From Pelodera strongyloides (lineage: Eukaryota; Nematoda; Chromadorea; Rhabditida; Rhabditidae): a DNA stretch of 64,000 bases. The stretch covers positions 124,001 through 188,000 of the forward strand of contig JAANDG010000146.1 of assembly GCA_036852015.1 (NCBI GenBank), given 5' to 3'. Within the stretch, counting starts at the first letter, position 1; the number at the start of each line of letters is the position of its first letter. Below the pieces are notes generated by a model. The model saw nothing but the letters and a program-made list of their open reading frames with translations. It was not told where the DNA came from and searched no databases. This document shows positions 11,680-23,490 of the stretch, piece by piece. The position numbers and the translations under genes are program-made.

Positions 11680-13710
11680 GTCGACTTATTTTTGACGTCA
11701 TAGATTCTGAAGCGAAGGCATGTTGCCCGTCTAAGTCAAATGCGCGTCTATCATCAGCATTGAAATTTTCATTTACATGATTTGCACTTATTTTGACGTC
11801 ATAGACTTTTGCCCGTCTACGCTCTATCATCAGATGAACTTCGGCATCATTTCTTTGGTCGATGATTGCACGTCGACTTATTTTTGACGTCATAGATTCT
11901 GAAGCAGAAGACATGTTGCCCGTCTAAGTCAAATGCGCGTCTATCATCAGCATTGAACTTCATTTGCATCATTACTTTGGCGCTACGATGAACTTTGCAC
12001 GTCGACTTATTTTTGACGTCATAGATTCTGAAGCAGAAGGCGTTATCCCGTCTAAGTCAAATGCGCGTCATCCTCAGCATTGAACTTCATTTGCATCATT
12101 ACTTTGGTGCTACGATGAAGTTTGCACGTCGACTTATTTTTGACGTCATAGATTCTGAAGCAGAAGACATGTTGCCCGTCTAAGTCAAATGCGCGTCTAT
12201 CATCAGCATTGAACTTCATTTGCATCATTACTTTGACGCTACGATGAACTTTGCACGTCGACTTATTTTTGACGTCATAGATTCTGAAGCAGAAGACATG
12301 TTGCCCGTCTAAGTCAAATGCGCGTCTATCATCAGCATTGAACTTCATTTGCATCATTACTTTGGCGCTACGATGAAGTTGGCACGTCGACTTATTTTTG
12401 ACGTCATAGATTCTGAAGCAGAAGACATGTTGCCCGTCTAAGTCAAATGCGCGTCTATCATCAGCATTGAACTTCATTTGCATCATTACTTTGGCGCTAC
12501 TATGAAGTTGGCACGTCGACTTATTTTTGACGTCATAGATTCTGAAGCAGAAGACATGTTGTCCGTCTAAGTCAAATGCGCGTCTAGCATCAGCATTGAA
12601 CTTCATTTGCATCATTACTTTGGCGCTACGATGAAGTTGGCACGTCGACTTATTTTTGACGTCATAGATTCTGAAGCAGAAGACATGTTGCCCGTCTAAG
12701 TCAAATGCGCGTCTATCATCAGCATTGAACTTCATTTGCATCATTACTTTGGCGCTACGATGAAGTTGGCACGTCGACTTATTTTTGACGTCATAGATTC
12801 TGAAGCAGAAGACATGTTGCCCGTCTAAGTCAAATGCGCGTCTATCATCAGCATTGAACTTCATTTGCATCATTACTTTGGCGCTACGATGAAGTTGGCA
12901 CGTCGACTTATTTTTGACGTCATAGATTCTGAAGCAGAAGACATGTTGCCCGTCTAAATCAAATGCGCGTCTATCATCAGCATTGAACTTCATTTGCATC
13001 ATTACTTTGGCGCTACGATGAAGTTGGCACGTCGACTTATTTTTGACGTCATAGATTCTGAAGCAGAAGGCACGTTGCCCGTCTAAGTCAAATGCGCTTG
13101 TGACATCATCATTGAACTTCATTTGCATCATTACTTTGGCGCTACGATGAAGTTGGCACGTCGACTTATTTTTGACGTCATAGATTCTGAAGTAGAAGAC
13201 ATGTTGCCCGTCTAAGTCAAATGCGCGTCTATCATCAGCATGAACTTCATTTGCATCATTACTTTGGCGCTACGATGAACTTGGCACGTCTACTTATTTT
13301 TGACGTCATAGATTCTGAAGCAGAAGACATGTTGCCCGTCTAAATCAAATGCGCGTCTATCATCAGCATTGAACTTCATTTGCATCATTACTTTGGCGCT
13401 ACGATGAAGTTGGCACGTCGACTTATTTTTGACGTCATAGATTCTGAAGCAGAAGGCACGTTGCCCGTCTAAGTCAAATGCGCTTGTGACATCATCATTG
13501 AACTTCATTTGCATCATTACTTTGGTGCTACGATGAAGTTGGCACGTCGACTTATTTTTGACGTCATAGATTCTGAAGCAGAAGGCATGTTGCCCGTCTA
13601 AGTCAAATGCGCGTCTATCATCAGCATTGAACTTCATTTGCATCATTACTTTGGCGCTACGATGAACTTTGCACGTCGACTTATTTTTGACGTCATAGAT
13701 TCTGAATCAT
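11680..13710. repeat. 129-bp satellite array, type A, unit 1
   Basis: Roughly 14-15 monomers of 129 bp (start spacing 12301 to 12430 to 12559), many differing by only one to three bases. Each carries GCCCGTCTAAGTCAAATGCG, CTTCATTTGCATCAT, GCACGTCGACTTATTTTTG and TGACGTCATAGATTCTGAAG. The first few monomers are shortened or diverged; homogeneity rises toward 12.2-13.1 kb, as expected for a satellite homogenised by unequal exchange. Confidence 0.95.
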
Positions 13711-13806
13711 TGCTGAAGCGAGAAGATGAATCTCACTTCTGAACCTATCTCTTCATACTGAATATGTTAGCACTTTGAACGGATCGATTCCGATGATTTT
13801 CGTTTT

Positions 13807-13842
13807 TGATGACGTCATCACCAGAAACATTTCCATATATGG
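13807..13842. promoter_or_regulatory. Palindromic CRE next to a CArG-box match, unit 1
   Basis: TGATGACGTCATCA (13807-13820) is a perfect 14-bp palindrome around TGACGTCA, the ATF/CREB consensus. Twelve bases later CCATATATGG (13833-13842) is a perfect CArG box, the SRF/MADS consensus. The same pair occurs at 19776-19811 and, with one changed base in the palindrome, at 23605-23640. The match to consensus is seen directly; binding or function is inference. Confidence 0.45.
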
Positions 13843-14200
13843 ACCGCGCGAGTGGAGTTTTTTCGGAATTTGATATCATATTGTTCATGGGTCCCGAAAG
13901 GGAAGTCCACACCACGGTATCAGCAATTTTCATTTTTTTTGGCACTTTGCCAAATATTAAAAGTCTAAACGGAACTTAGACTTCCTTTTCCTATAGACGG
14001 ATCGATATTGGCCGCTTACTCTGCGTCTTCGAAGTCACAGTGATCTTTCGTCGTTCTCTAACTCACTTTAATCGCTTATAGCTCGCTGCGGAGTCGCTGT
14101 GGAATTTTTGCTCAGTTGTCGCGTTTGCTTATCTCATTGAGCTCTAATTTCGTAGCCATAAATCAGAGACATCGGAGATGCATTTTCCTATGTTCCGCCC

Positions 14201-14250
14201 GTTACCGTTACGTTACGTTACGTTACGTTTTGTGCACTATTCGATTATAG
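14201..14250. repeat. (CGTTA)n block and unit-end motif, unit 1
   Basis: About five CGTTA repeats, then GTGCACTATTCGATTATAGG plus a G run. Equivalent blocks are at 17079-17130, 20170-20222 and 24001-24052. Unit 4 (21150-21185) keeps the CGATTATAGG motif but lacks the CGTTA run. It resembles a telomere-like or terminal microsatellite, but it is not a known animal telomere repeat. Confidence 0.8.
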
Positions 14251-14260
14251 GGGGTGCTTC

Positions 14261-14302
14261 GACTAGAGCTCGGCGCGCGCTGCGCGCGCGCCTCGCTCTA
14301 GC
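14261..14302. repeat. GC hairpin of alternating GC, CTAGAGC...GCTCTAG type
   Basis: A strong inverted repeat: CTAGAGCTCGGCGCGCGC pairs with GCGCGCGCCTCGCTCTAG. Copies at 17143-17183 and 20234-20270 follow the unit-end motif at the same place. Confidence 0.85.
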
Positions 14303-14969
14303 GTGTTAGCTTTTACTTGAGCTTTCACGTAAGTCTTATATTTTTGCGCATTCTTACATTTTTTCTGCGCCCAATGTACGCCTGCTATCAGCATTGCTGT
14401 TTCGTGCATCTGCATTTTGCACGTCGATTTATTTTTGGCGTCGCCGATTCTGAAGCAGAAACGATTCTGCATATCTAAGACAAATGCGCTCCTAACACTG
14501 TCATTGAACTTCGTTTTCCTAAGCAGAATCAAACTGCGCTGAAATTTACACGTCAACTTGTTTTTGAAGTCGTCAATTCTGAATCAGAAGTAATATTGCA
14601 TGCCTAAGACAAATGCGCGTCTGACATCATGAGTGAACTTCATTTGCATCATCAGAATGGAGCTGCGCTGAAATTTGCACGTCGACTTATTTTTGATATA
14701 GCCGATTCTGTCTTTTGCATCATCAGAATCGAGCTACAGCGAAGATTGCACTTCGACTTATTTTTGACGTCATAGCTTCTGAAGCGGAAGGCCTTTTGCC
14801 TGCCTAAGTCAAATGCGCTTATGACATCATCATTGAAGTTGATTTGCAACATTGCTTTGTCACTACCACGAAGTTTGAACGTCGACTTATTTTTGACGTC
14901 ATGCTTCTGAAGCCGAAGACCTGTTGCAAGTGTGAAGATTTTGATAGAGCTTCGGATTTCTAAACGTTA

Positions 14970-15005
14970 GCTCGCTCGGCGGGCCTTCGGCCCGCCTTCG
15001 CTCGC
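14970..15005. repeat. GC hairpin CGGCGGGCC-TTCG-GGCCCGCC type (eight sites)
   Basis: GCTCGGCGGGCCTTCGGCCC and the following CGCCTTCGCTCGC make a long GC stem. Sites are at 11131-11166, 11535-11570, 14970-15005, 15387-15422, 17859-17894, 20345-20380 and 21225-21260, with a half copy at 18277-18290. Most follow the phrase TTCGGATTTCTAAACGTTA. Confidence 0.85.
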
Positions 15006-15599
15006 CCAACGTTAACTATACTTTATGGCTTATTTTTGACGTTATAGATTCTGAACCAGAAGCGATACTGCATGTCTAAGACAAATGCGCGTCTGATATC
15101 ATCATTGAAGTTGATTCGCATCATTGCTTTGTCGCTACGTCGAAGATTGCACGTCGGCTTATCACGTCATAGCTTCTGAAGCAGAAGGCATTTTGCCTCC
15201 CTAAGTCAAATGCGCTTGTGACATCATCATTGAAGTTGATATGCAGCATTGCTTTGTCGCTACGACGAAATTTGACCGTCGCATTATTTTTGACGTCATG
15301 ATTCTGAAGCAGAAGACCTGTTGCACGTGAATTAGTTAGAGCTGAATTTTGAAGATTTTGATAGTGCTTCGGATTTCTAAACGTTAGCTCGCTCGGAGGG
15401 CCTTCGGCCCGCCTTCGCTCGCTCAACGATCACTATGTTTTAAATGTGAACTTCGTTTGCACCGTTACTTTTGCGCCACGAGGAAATTTGCACGTCGACT
15501 TGGTTTTGACTTCACAGATTATGGAGCCGAAGCGTTATCGACAATCTGTCTCTGATGCACGCTTCACTTCAGCAGTGAAATCGATCTTCATCGTTACTT

Positions 15600-16520
15600 T
15601 GGCGCTACGATGAAGTTGGCACGTCGACTTATTTTTGACGTCATAGATTCTGAAGCAGAAGGCATGTTACCCGTCTAAGCCAAATGCGCGTCTATCATCA
15701 GCATTGAACATCATTTGCATCATTACTTTGGCGCTACGATGAACTTTGCACGTCGACTTATTTTTGACGTCATAGATTCTGAAGTAGAAGACATGTTGCC
15801 CGTCTAAGTCAAATGCGCGTCTATCATCAGCATTGAACTTCATTTGCATCATTACTTTGGTGCTACGATGAAGTTGGCACGTCGACTTATTTTTGACGTC
15901 ATAGATTCTGAAGCAGAAGGCATGTTGCCCGTCTAAGTCAAATGCGCGTCTATCATCAGCATTGAACTTCATTTGCATCATTACTCTGGTGCTACAATGA
16001 AGTTTGCACGTCGACTTGTTTTTGACGTCATAGATTCTGAAGCAGAAGGCATGTTGTCCGTCTAAGTCAAATGCGCGTCTATCATCAGCATTGAACTTCA
16101 TTTGCACCATTACTTTGGCGCTACGATGAAGTTTGCACGTCGACTTAATTTTGACGTCATAGATTCTGAAGCAGAAGGCATGTTGCCCGTCTAAGTCAAA
16201 TGCGCGTCTATCATCAGCATTGAACTTCATTTGCATCATTACTCTGGTGCTACGATGAAGTTTGCACGTCGACTTGTTTTTGACGTCATAGATTCTGAAG
16301 CGGAAGGCATGTTGCCCGTCTAAGTCAAATGCTCGTCTATCATCAGCATTGAACTTCATTTGCATCATTACTTTGGCGCTACGATGAAGTTTACACGTCG
16401 ACTTAATTTTGACGTCATAGATTCTGAAGCGGAAGGCATGTTGCCCGTCTAATTCAAATGCGCGTCTATCATCAGCATTGAACTTCATTTGCATCATTAT
16501 TTTGACGCTACGATGAAGTT
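15600..16520. repeat. 129-bp satellite array, type A, unit 2
   Basis: About seven monomers of the same family as 11680-13710. They are more varied here: ACTTGTTTTTG or ACTTAATTTTG replaces ACTTATTTTTG, and GGCATG replaces GACATG. TGACGTCA and ATTTGCA(T/C) are kept in all of them. Confidence 0.95.
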
Positions 16521-18469
16521 TACACTACGACTTAATTTGACGAATCGAGCTGCGCTTAAATTTGTACGGCGACTTATTTTTTACATTGAAGATTCTGAAT
16601 CAGAAGCGATATTACATGCCTAAGACAAAATGCGCGTCTGACATCAAACACTAATGTTCATTTGTATTAATAAAGTTGAAGCTACGGTGAAATTTACAAT
16701 TTACATCGTAACTTAATTTTGGCATCATAGTACCTTCAACCTCAAAGAACGATCATTTTTCGGTCCGAGCTGATCCGCCGCAACATTTCTATTTATGCGG
16801 ACAATTTCTCCTCTTTCTTTGTCAGCTTCGGTTTAATTACCCAAGTTTGAGGTTAGGCCGGCCTATTTTTATTGCGCAATAGTGCGATCGATACTGGCCG
16901 TCTACTCTGCGTCTTCGTAGTCGCAGTGATATTTCGTTGTTCTCTAACACATGAGTTTCGCTTATATCTCGCTTCGGAATCGCCGGGGACACGCGAGACG
17001 ATGTTCGCGTTTGCTTATCTCATTGAGCTCTAATTTTCCATAGGATTACTTTTTCGTTTGGTGATGCACTTTTGGAGCGTTACGTTACGTTACGTTACGT
17101 TACGTGATCTGCAGATTTCGATTATAGGGGGTTGTTCTCGACTAGAGCTCGGCGCGCGCTGCGCGCGCGCCTCGCTCTAGCGTGTCAGCTTTTACTTGAG
17201 CTTTCACGTAAGTCTTATATTTTTGCGCATTCTCAGATTTTTTTCTGCGTCCAATGTACGCCTGCTATCAGCATTGCTGTTTCGTGCATCTGCATTTTGC
17301 ACGTCGATTTAATTTTGACGTCGCCGATTCTGAAGCAGAAGCGATTCTGCATATATAAGAGAAATGCGCGCCTAACACTGTCATTGAAAAAAAAAACTTC
17401 GTTTTCCTAAGCAGAATCAAACTGCGCTGAAATTTACACGTCAACTTGTTTTTGAAGTCGTCAATTCTGAATCAGAAGTAATATTGCATGTCTAAGACAA
17501 ATGCGCGTCTGACATCATGAGTGAACTTCATTTGCATCATCAGAATGGAGCTGCGCTGAAATTTGCACGTCGACTTATTTTTGATATAGCCGATTCTGTC
17601 TTTTGCATCATCAGAATCGAGCTACGGCGAAGATTGCACGTCGACTTATTTTTGACGTCATAGCTTCTGAAGCGGAAGGCCTTTTGCCTGCCTAAGTCAA
17701 ATGCGCTTATGACATCATCATTGAAGTTGATTTGCAACATTGCTTTGTCACTACGACGAATTTTGATCGTCGACTTATTTTTGACGTCATGCTTCTGAAG
17801 CCGAAGACCTGTTGCAAGTGTGAAGATTTTGAGAGAGCTTCGGATTTCTAAACGTTAGCTCGCTCGGCGGGCCTTCGGCCCGCCTTCGCTCGCCCAACGT
17901 TAACTATGCTTTATGGCTTATTTTTGACGTTATAGATTCTGAACCAGAAGCGATACTGCATGTCTAAGACAAATGCGCGACTGATATCATCATTGAAGTT
18001 GATTCGCATCATTGCTTTGTCGCTACGTCGAAGATTGCACGTCGACTTATCACGTCTCATAGCTTCTGAAGCAGAAGGCATTTTGCCTCCCTAAGTCAAA
18101 TGCGTTTGTGACATTATCATTGAAGTTGATATGCAGCATTGCTTTGTCGCTACGACAAAATTTGACCGTCGCATTATTTTTGACGTCATGATTCTGAAGC
18201 AGAAGACCTGTTGCACGTGAATTAGTTAGAGCTGAATTTTGAAGATTTTGATAGTGCTTCGGATTTCTAAACGTTAGCTCGCTCGGCGGGCACTATGTTT
18301 TAAATGTGAACTTCGTTTGCACCGTTAATTTTGCGCTACGAGGAAATTTGCACGTCGACTTGGTTTTGACTTCACCGATTCTGGAGCCAAAGCGTTATCG
18401 ACAATCTGTCTCTGATGCACGCTTCACTTCAGCAGTGAAATCGATCTTCATCGTTACTTTGGCGCTACG

Positions 18470-19690
18470 ATGAAGTTTGCACGTCGACTTATTTTTGACG
18501 TCATAGATTCTGAAGCAGAAGACATGTTGCCCGTCTAAGTCAAATGCGCGTCTATCATCAGCATTGAACTTCATTTGCATCATTACTTTGACGCTACGAT
18601 GAACTTTGCACGTCGACTTATTTTTGACGTCATAGATTCTGAAGCAGAAGACATGTTGCCCGTCTAAGTCAAATGCGCGTCTATCATCAGCATTGAACTT
18701 CATTTGCATCATTACTTTGGCGCTACGATGAAGTTGGCACGTCGACTTATTTTTGACGTCATAGATTCTGAAGCAGAAGACATGTTGCCCGTCTAAGTCA
18801 AATGCGCGTCTATCATCAGCATTGAACTTCATTTGCATCATTACTTTGGCGCTACTATGAAGTTGGCACGTCGACTTATTTTTGACGTCATAGATTCTGA
18901 AGCAGAAGACATGTTGTCCGTCTAAGCCAAATGCGCGTCTAGCATCAGCATTGAACTTCATTTGCATCATTACTTTGGCGCTACGATGAAGTTGGCACGT
19001 CGACTTATTTTTGACGTCATAGATTCTGAAGCAGAAGACATGTTGTCCGTCTAAGTCAAATGCGCGTCTATCATCAGCATTGAACTTCATTTGCATCATT
19101 ACTTTGGCGCTACGATGAAGTTGGCACGTCGACTTATTTTTGACGTCATAGATTCTGAAGTAGAAGACATGTTGCCCGTCTAAGTCAAATGCGCGTCTAT
19201 CATCAGCATTGAACTTCATTTGCATCATTACTTTGGCGCTACGATGAACTTGGCACGTCTACTTATTTTTGACGTCATAGATTCTGAAGCAGAAGACATG
19301 TTGCCCGTCTAAGTCAAATGCGCGTCTATCATCAGCATTGAACTTCATTTGCATCATTACTTTGGCGCTACGATGAAGTTGGCACGTCGACTTATTTTTG
19401 ACGTCATAGATTCTGAAGCAGAAGGCACGTTGCCCGTCTAAGTCAAATGCGCTTGTGACATCATCATTGAACTTCATTTGCATCATTACTTTGGTGCTAC
19501 GATGAAGTTGGCACGTCGACTTATTTTTGACGTCATAGATTCTGAAGCAGAAGGCATGTTGCCCGTCTAAGTCAAATGCGCGTCTATCATCAGCATTGAA
19601 CTTCATTTGCATCATTACTTTGGCGCTACGATGAACTTTGCACGTCGACTTATTTTTGACGTCATAGATTCTGAATCATTGCTGAAGCGA
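18470..19690. repeat. 129-bp satellite array, type A, unit 3
   Basis: About nine monomers. Its right part and the block after it repeat 13.26-14.25 kb at a constant offset of 5969 bp, with no difference in the stretches I compared. The left part of unit 3 (17130-18300) instead matches unit 2 (14250-15440). Confidence 0.95.
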
Positions 19691-21389
19691 GAAGATGAAT
19701 CTCACTTCTGAACCTATCTCTTCATACTGAATATGTTAGCACTTTGAACGGATCGATTCCGATGATTTTCGTTTTTGATGACGTCATCACCAGAAACATT
19801 TCCATATATGGACCGCGCGAGTGGAGTTTTTTCGGAATTTGATATCATATTGTTCATGGGTCCCGAAAGGGAAGTCCACACCACGGTATCAGCAATTTTC
19901 ATTTTTTTTGGCACTTTGCCAAATATTAAAAGTCTAAACGGAACTTAGACTTCCTTTTCCTATAGACGGATCGATATTGGCCGCTTACTCTGCGTCTTCG
20001 AAGTCACAGTGATCTTTCGTCGTTCTCTAACTCACTTTAATCGCTTATAGCTCGCTGCGGAGTCGCTGTGGAATTTTTGCTCAGTTGTCGCGTTTGCTTA
20101 TCTCATTGAGCTCTAATTTCGTAGCCATAAATCAGAGACATCGGAGATGCATTTTCCTATGTTCCGCCCGTTACCGTTACGTTACGTTACGTTACGTTTT
20201 GTGCACTATTCGATTATAGGGGGGAGTTCTCGACTAGAGCTCGGCGCGCTGCGCGCGCCTCGCTCTAGCTCGGGTGCTCCGCGCGCTTCGCGCGCTACGC
20301 ACCCTCGATTTCTCGGCTCGCTTCGCGGGCCTCGATAGACGTTAGCTCGCTCGGCGGGCCTACGGCCCGCCTCGCTCGCCGCCCGTTGTGCCGCTTTCTT
20401 TCGTTGTCATATATTAAGCACAGGCGATATTAACGGCCAGAGTCAAATGCGTATCTGACATCAGCATTGAAGTTCATTGCATCGTAATGATGCGCTAAGA
20501 TTAGCGCTAAGATTAATTTTACACGTCGACTTTTTTTTGATGTCATGGATTCTGAAGTCGAAACGTATTGGAAAAACTGCCTCTTCTATACGCTTTACTT
20601 CAGCATTGAAATTCATTTGCATAGTTGCTTTTGCGCTACGATGAATTTCGCACGCCGACTTTTTTCACGTCATAGATTCTGTAGCAGAAGCGTATTTATT
20701 CGATGCATCATTGCTTTGGCGCTACGATGAGCTTCGCACTTCGATTTATTTATGACTTCGGAGCAGCTGTGAAAATTAAATTTTGGGCTTTTTCTATGCA
20801 TCAGAGAACGCTCACATCAGAGAACACTCATTGTCTTTTGTGCCCGCTTGAAGTATGCGGCGCTCCTTTTTATATAAGCGAAGCATTTCATTTACTCTTT
20901 TCGGTTTAATTACCCAAGTTTGAGGTTAGTTTGACAGATCGATACTGGCCGATTGGTTTTCGTCTTGCCAGTTCGCGCGCTATTTCGCTGTTCTCTAACT
21001 CGCTTTCATCGCTTATATCTCGCGGCGGAGTCGCTTTTGAATTTTTTCTTAGTGGTAACTTTTACTCGTCTCGCTGAGCTCTAATTTCCTATGCGGGTTT
21101 CGAGGGAATCGAAGAGAATTTAGTGAGGGTTTTTGCCTCAGACAGACAGACGGACGTTTTTTACACTGTTCGATTATAGGGCGGAGGTTGACTCGGCCCG
21201 CTTCGCGGGCCTCGATAGCCGTTAGCTCGCTCGGCGGGCCTGCGGCCCGCCTCGCTCGCCCGTGGTAACCATTTCTTTTGTTTATTCACTTTTGACGTTA
21301 TATATTCAGAAGCGCAAATGAAAATCTATCGATGTTGCATGTTTGTCTTCATCATTGAAGTCCATTTGCATAGTTTCTTTCGAGCTACG

Positions 21390-23490
21390 CTGAAATTTGC
21401 ACGTCAAATTTTTGACGTCATGAAATCATGCATGAAAATCTATCGATGGTGCATGCTTGTCTTCATCATTGAAGTCCATTTGCATAGTTTCTTTCGAGCT
21501 ACGCTGAAGTTTGCACATCGACTTATTTTTGACGTCATAGATTCAGAAGCAGAAGCGCAAATGAAAATCTCTTTCGAATGCACGCTTGACTTCATCATTG
21601 CAGTCAATTTGCATGACTACTTTTGATCTGCATTGAAGTTTACACGTCGACTTATTTTTAACGTCATAGATTCTGAAGCAGAAGCGTAAATGAAAATCTT
21701 ACTCGAATGCACGCCTGACTTCATCATTGAGGTCCATTTGCATGACTATTTTGAATCTGCATTGAAGTTTGCACGTCGACTTCTTTTTGACGTCATAGAT
21801 TCTGAAGCAGAAGCGTAAATGAAAATCTCTCTCGAATGCACGCCTGACTTCATCATTGAAGTCCATTTTCATGACTATTTTGGATCTGCATTGAAGTTTG
21901 CACGTCGACTTCTTTTTGACGTCATAGATTCTGAAGCAGAAGCGTAAATGAAAATCTTTCTCGCATGCACGCCTGACTTCATCATTGAAGTCCATTTGCA
22001 TCATTACCTTGGCGCTACGATGAATTTTGCACGTCGACTTATTTTTGACGTCATAGATTCTGAAGCAGAAGCGTAAATGAAAATCTCTCTCGAATGCACG
22101 CCTGACTTCATCATTGAAGTCCATTTGCATGACTACTTTTGATCTGCATTGAAGTTTTTTGATCTGCATTGAGCTTTGCACGTCGACTTATTTTTGACGT
22201 CATAGATTCTGAAGCAGAAGCGTAAATGAAAATCTCTCTCGAATGCACGCCTGACTTCATCATTGAAGTCCATTTGCATGACTACTTTTGGATCTGCATT
22301 GAAGTTTGCACGTCGACTTCTTTTTGACGTCATAGATTCTGAAGCAGAAGCGTAAATGAAAATCTCTCTCGAATGCACGCCTGACTTCATCATTGAAGTC
22401 CATTTGCATGACTATTTTGGATCTGCATTGAAGTGTTGCACGTCGACTTCTTTTTGACGTCATAGATTCTGAAGCAGAAGCGTAAATGAAAATCTTTCTC
22501 GCATGCACGCCTGACTTCATCATTGAAGTCCATTTGCATCATTACATTGGCGCTACGATGATTTTGCACGTCGACTTATTTTTGACGTCATAGATTCTGA
22601 AGCAGAAGCGTAAATGAAAATCTCTCTCGAATACACGCCTGACTTCATCATTGAAGTCCATTTGCACGACTATTTTGGATCTGCATTGAAGTTTGCACGT
22701 CGACTTCTTTTTGACGTCATAGATTCTGAAGCAGAAGCGTAAATGAAAATCTCTCTCGAATGCACGCCTGACTTCATCATTGAAGTCCATTTGCATGACT
22801 ATTTTGGATCTGCATTGAAGTTTGCACGTCGACTTCTTTTTGACGTCATAGATTCTGAAGCAGAAGTGTAAATGAAAATCTCTCTCGAATGCACGCCTGA
22901 CTTCATCATTGAAGTCCATTTGCATGACTATTTTGGATCTGCATTGAAGTTTGCACGTCGACTTATTTTTTACGTCATAGATTCTGAAGCAGAAGCGTAA
23001 GTGAAAATCTGTCTCGAATGCACGCCTGACTTCATCATTGAAGTCCATTTGCATGACTACTTTGGATCTGCATTGAAGTTTGCACGTCGACTTCTTTTTG
23101 ACGTCATAGATTCTGAAGCAGAAGCGTAAATGAAAATCTCTCTCGAATGCACGCCTGACTTCATCATTGAAGTCCATTTGCATGACTATTTTGGATCTGC
23201 ATTGAAGTTTGCACGTCGACTTCTTTTTGACGTCATAGATTCTGAAGCAGAAGCGTAAATGAAAATATCTCTCGAATGCACGCCTGACTTCATCATTGAA
23301 GTCCATTTGCATGACTATTTTGGATCTACATTGAAGTTTGCACGTCGACTTATTTTTGACGTCATAGATTCTGAAGCAGAAGCGTAAGTGAAAATCTGTC
23401 TCGAATGCACGCCTGACTTCATCATAGAAGTCCATTTGCATGACTACTTTTGATCTGCATTGAAGTTTGCACGTCGACTTATTTTTGACG
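21390..23490. repeat. 129-bp satellite array, type B, unit 5
   Basis: About 16 monomers of a second subfamily with the same period. It shares the half-monomer GCACGTCGACTT-TTTTTGACGTCATAGATTCTGAAGCAGAAG with type A. The other half is different (CTCGAATGCACGCCTGACTT, GAAGTCCATTTGCATGACTA). It ends by 23490 and is followed by the CRE/CArG block. Confidence 0.95.

Noticed and set aside
12052..13131. 359-codon minus-strand open frame of 43-residue repeats (also 15667-16497, 18395-19228, 22542-23534)
   Set aside because: The 129-bp period is a multiple of three, so an open frame in one monomer stays open in all. Frames break at the first indel, differ between arrays, and have no gene-like start or known domain. 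I treat them as satellite.
11900..13700. Regular direct repeats resembling a CRISPR array
   Set aside because: The whole 129-bp unit is repeated with no unique spacers, and the window is clearly eukaryotic.
13990..14250. rRNA or snRNA gene in the conserved unit-end block
   Set aside because: No conserved rRNA or snRNA core sequence could be recognised on either strand.
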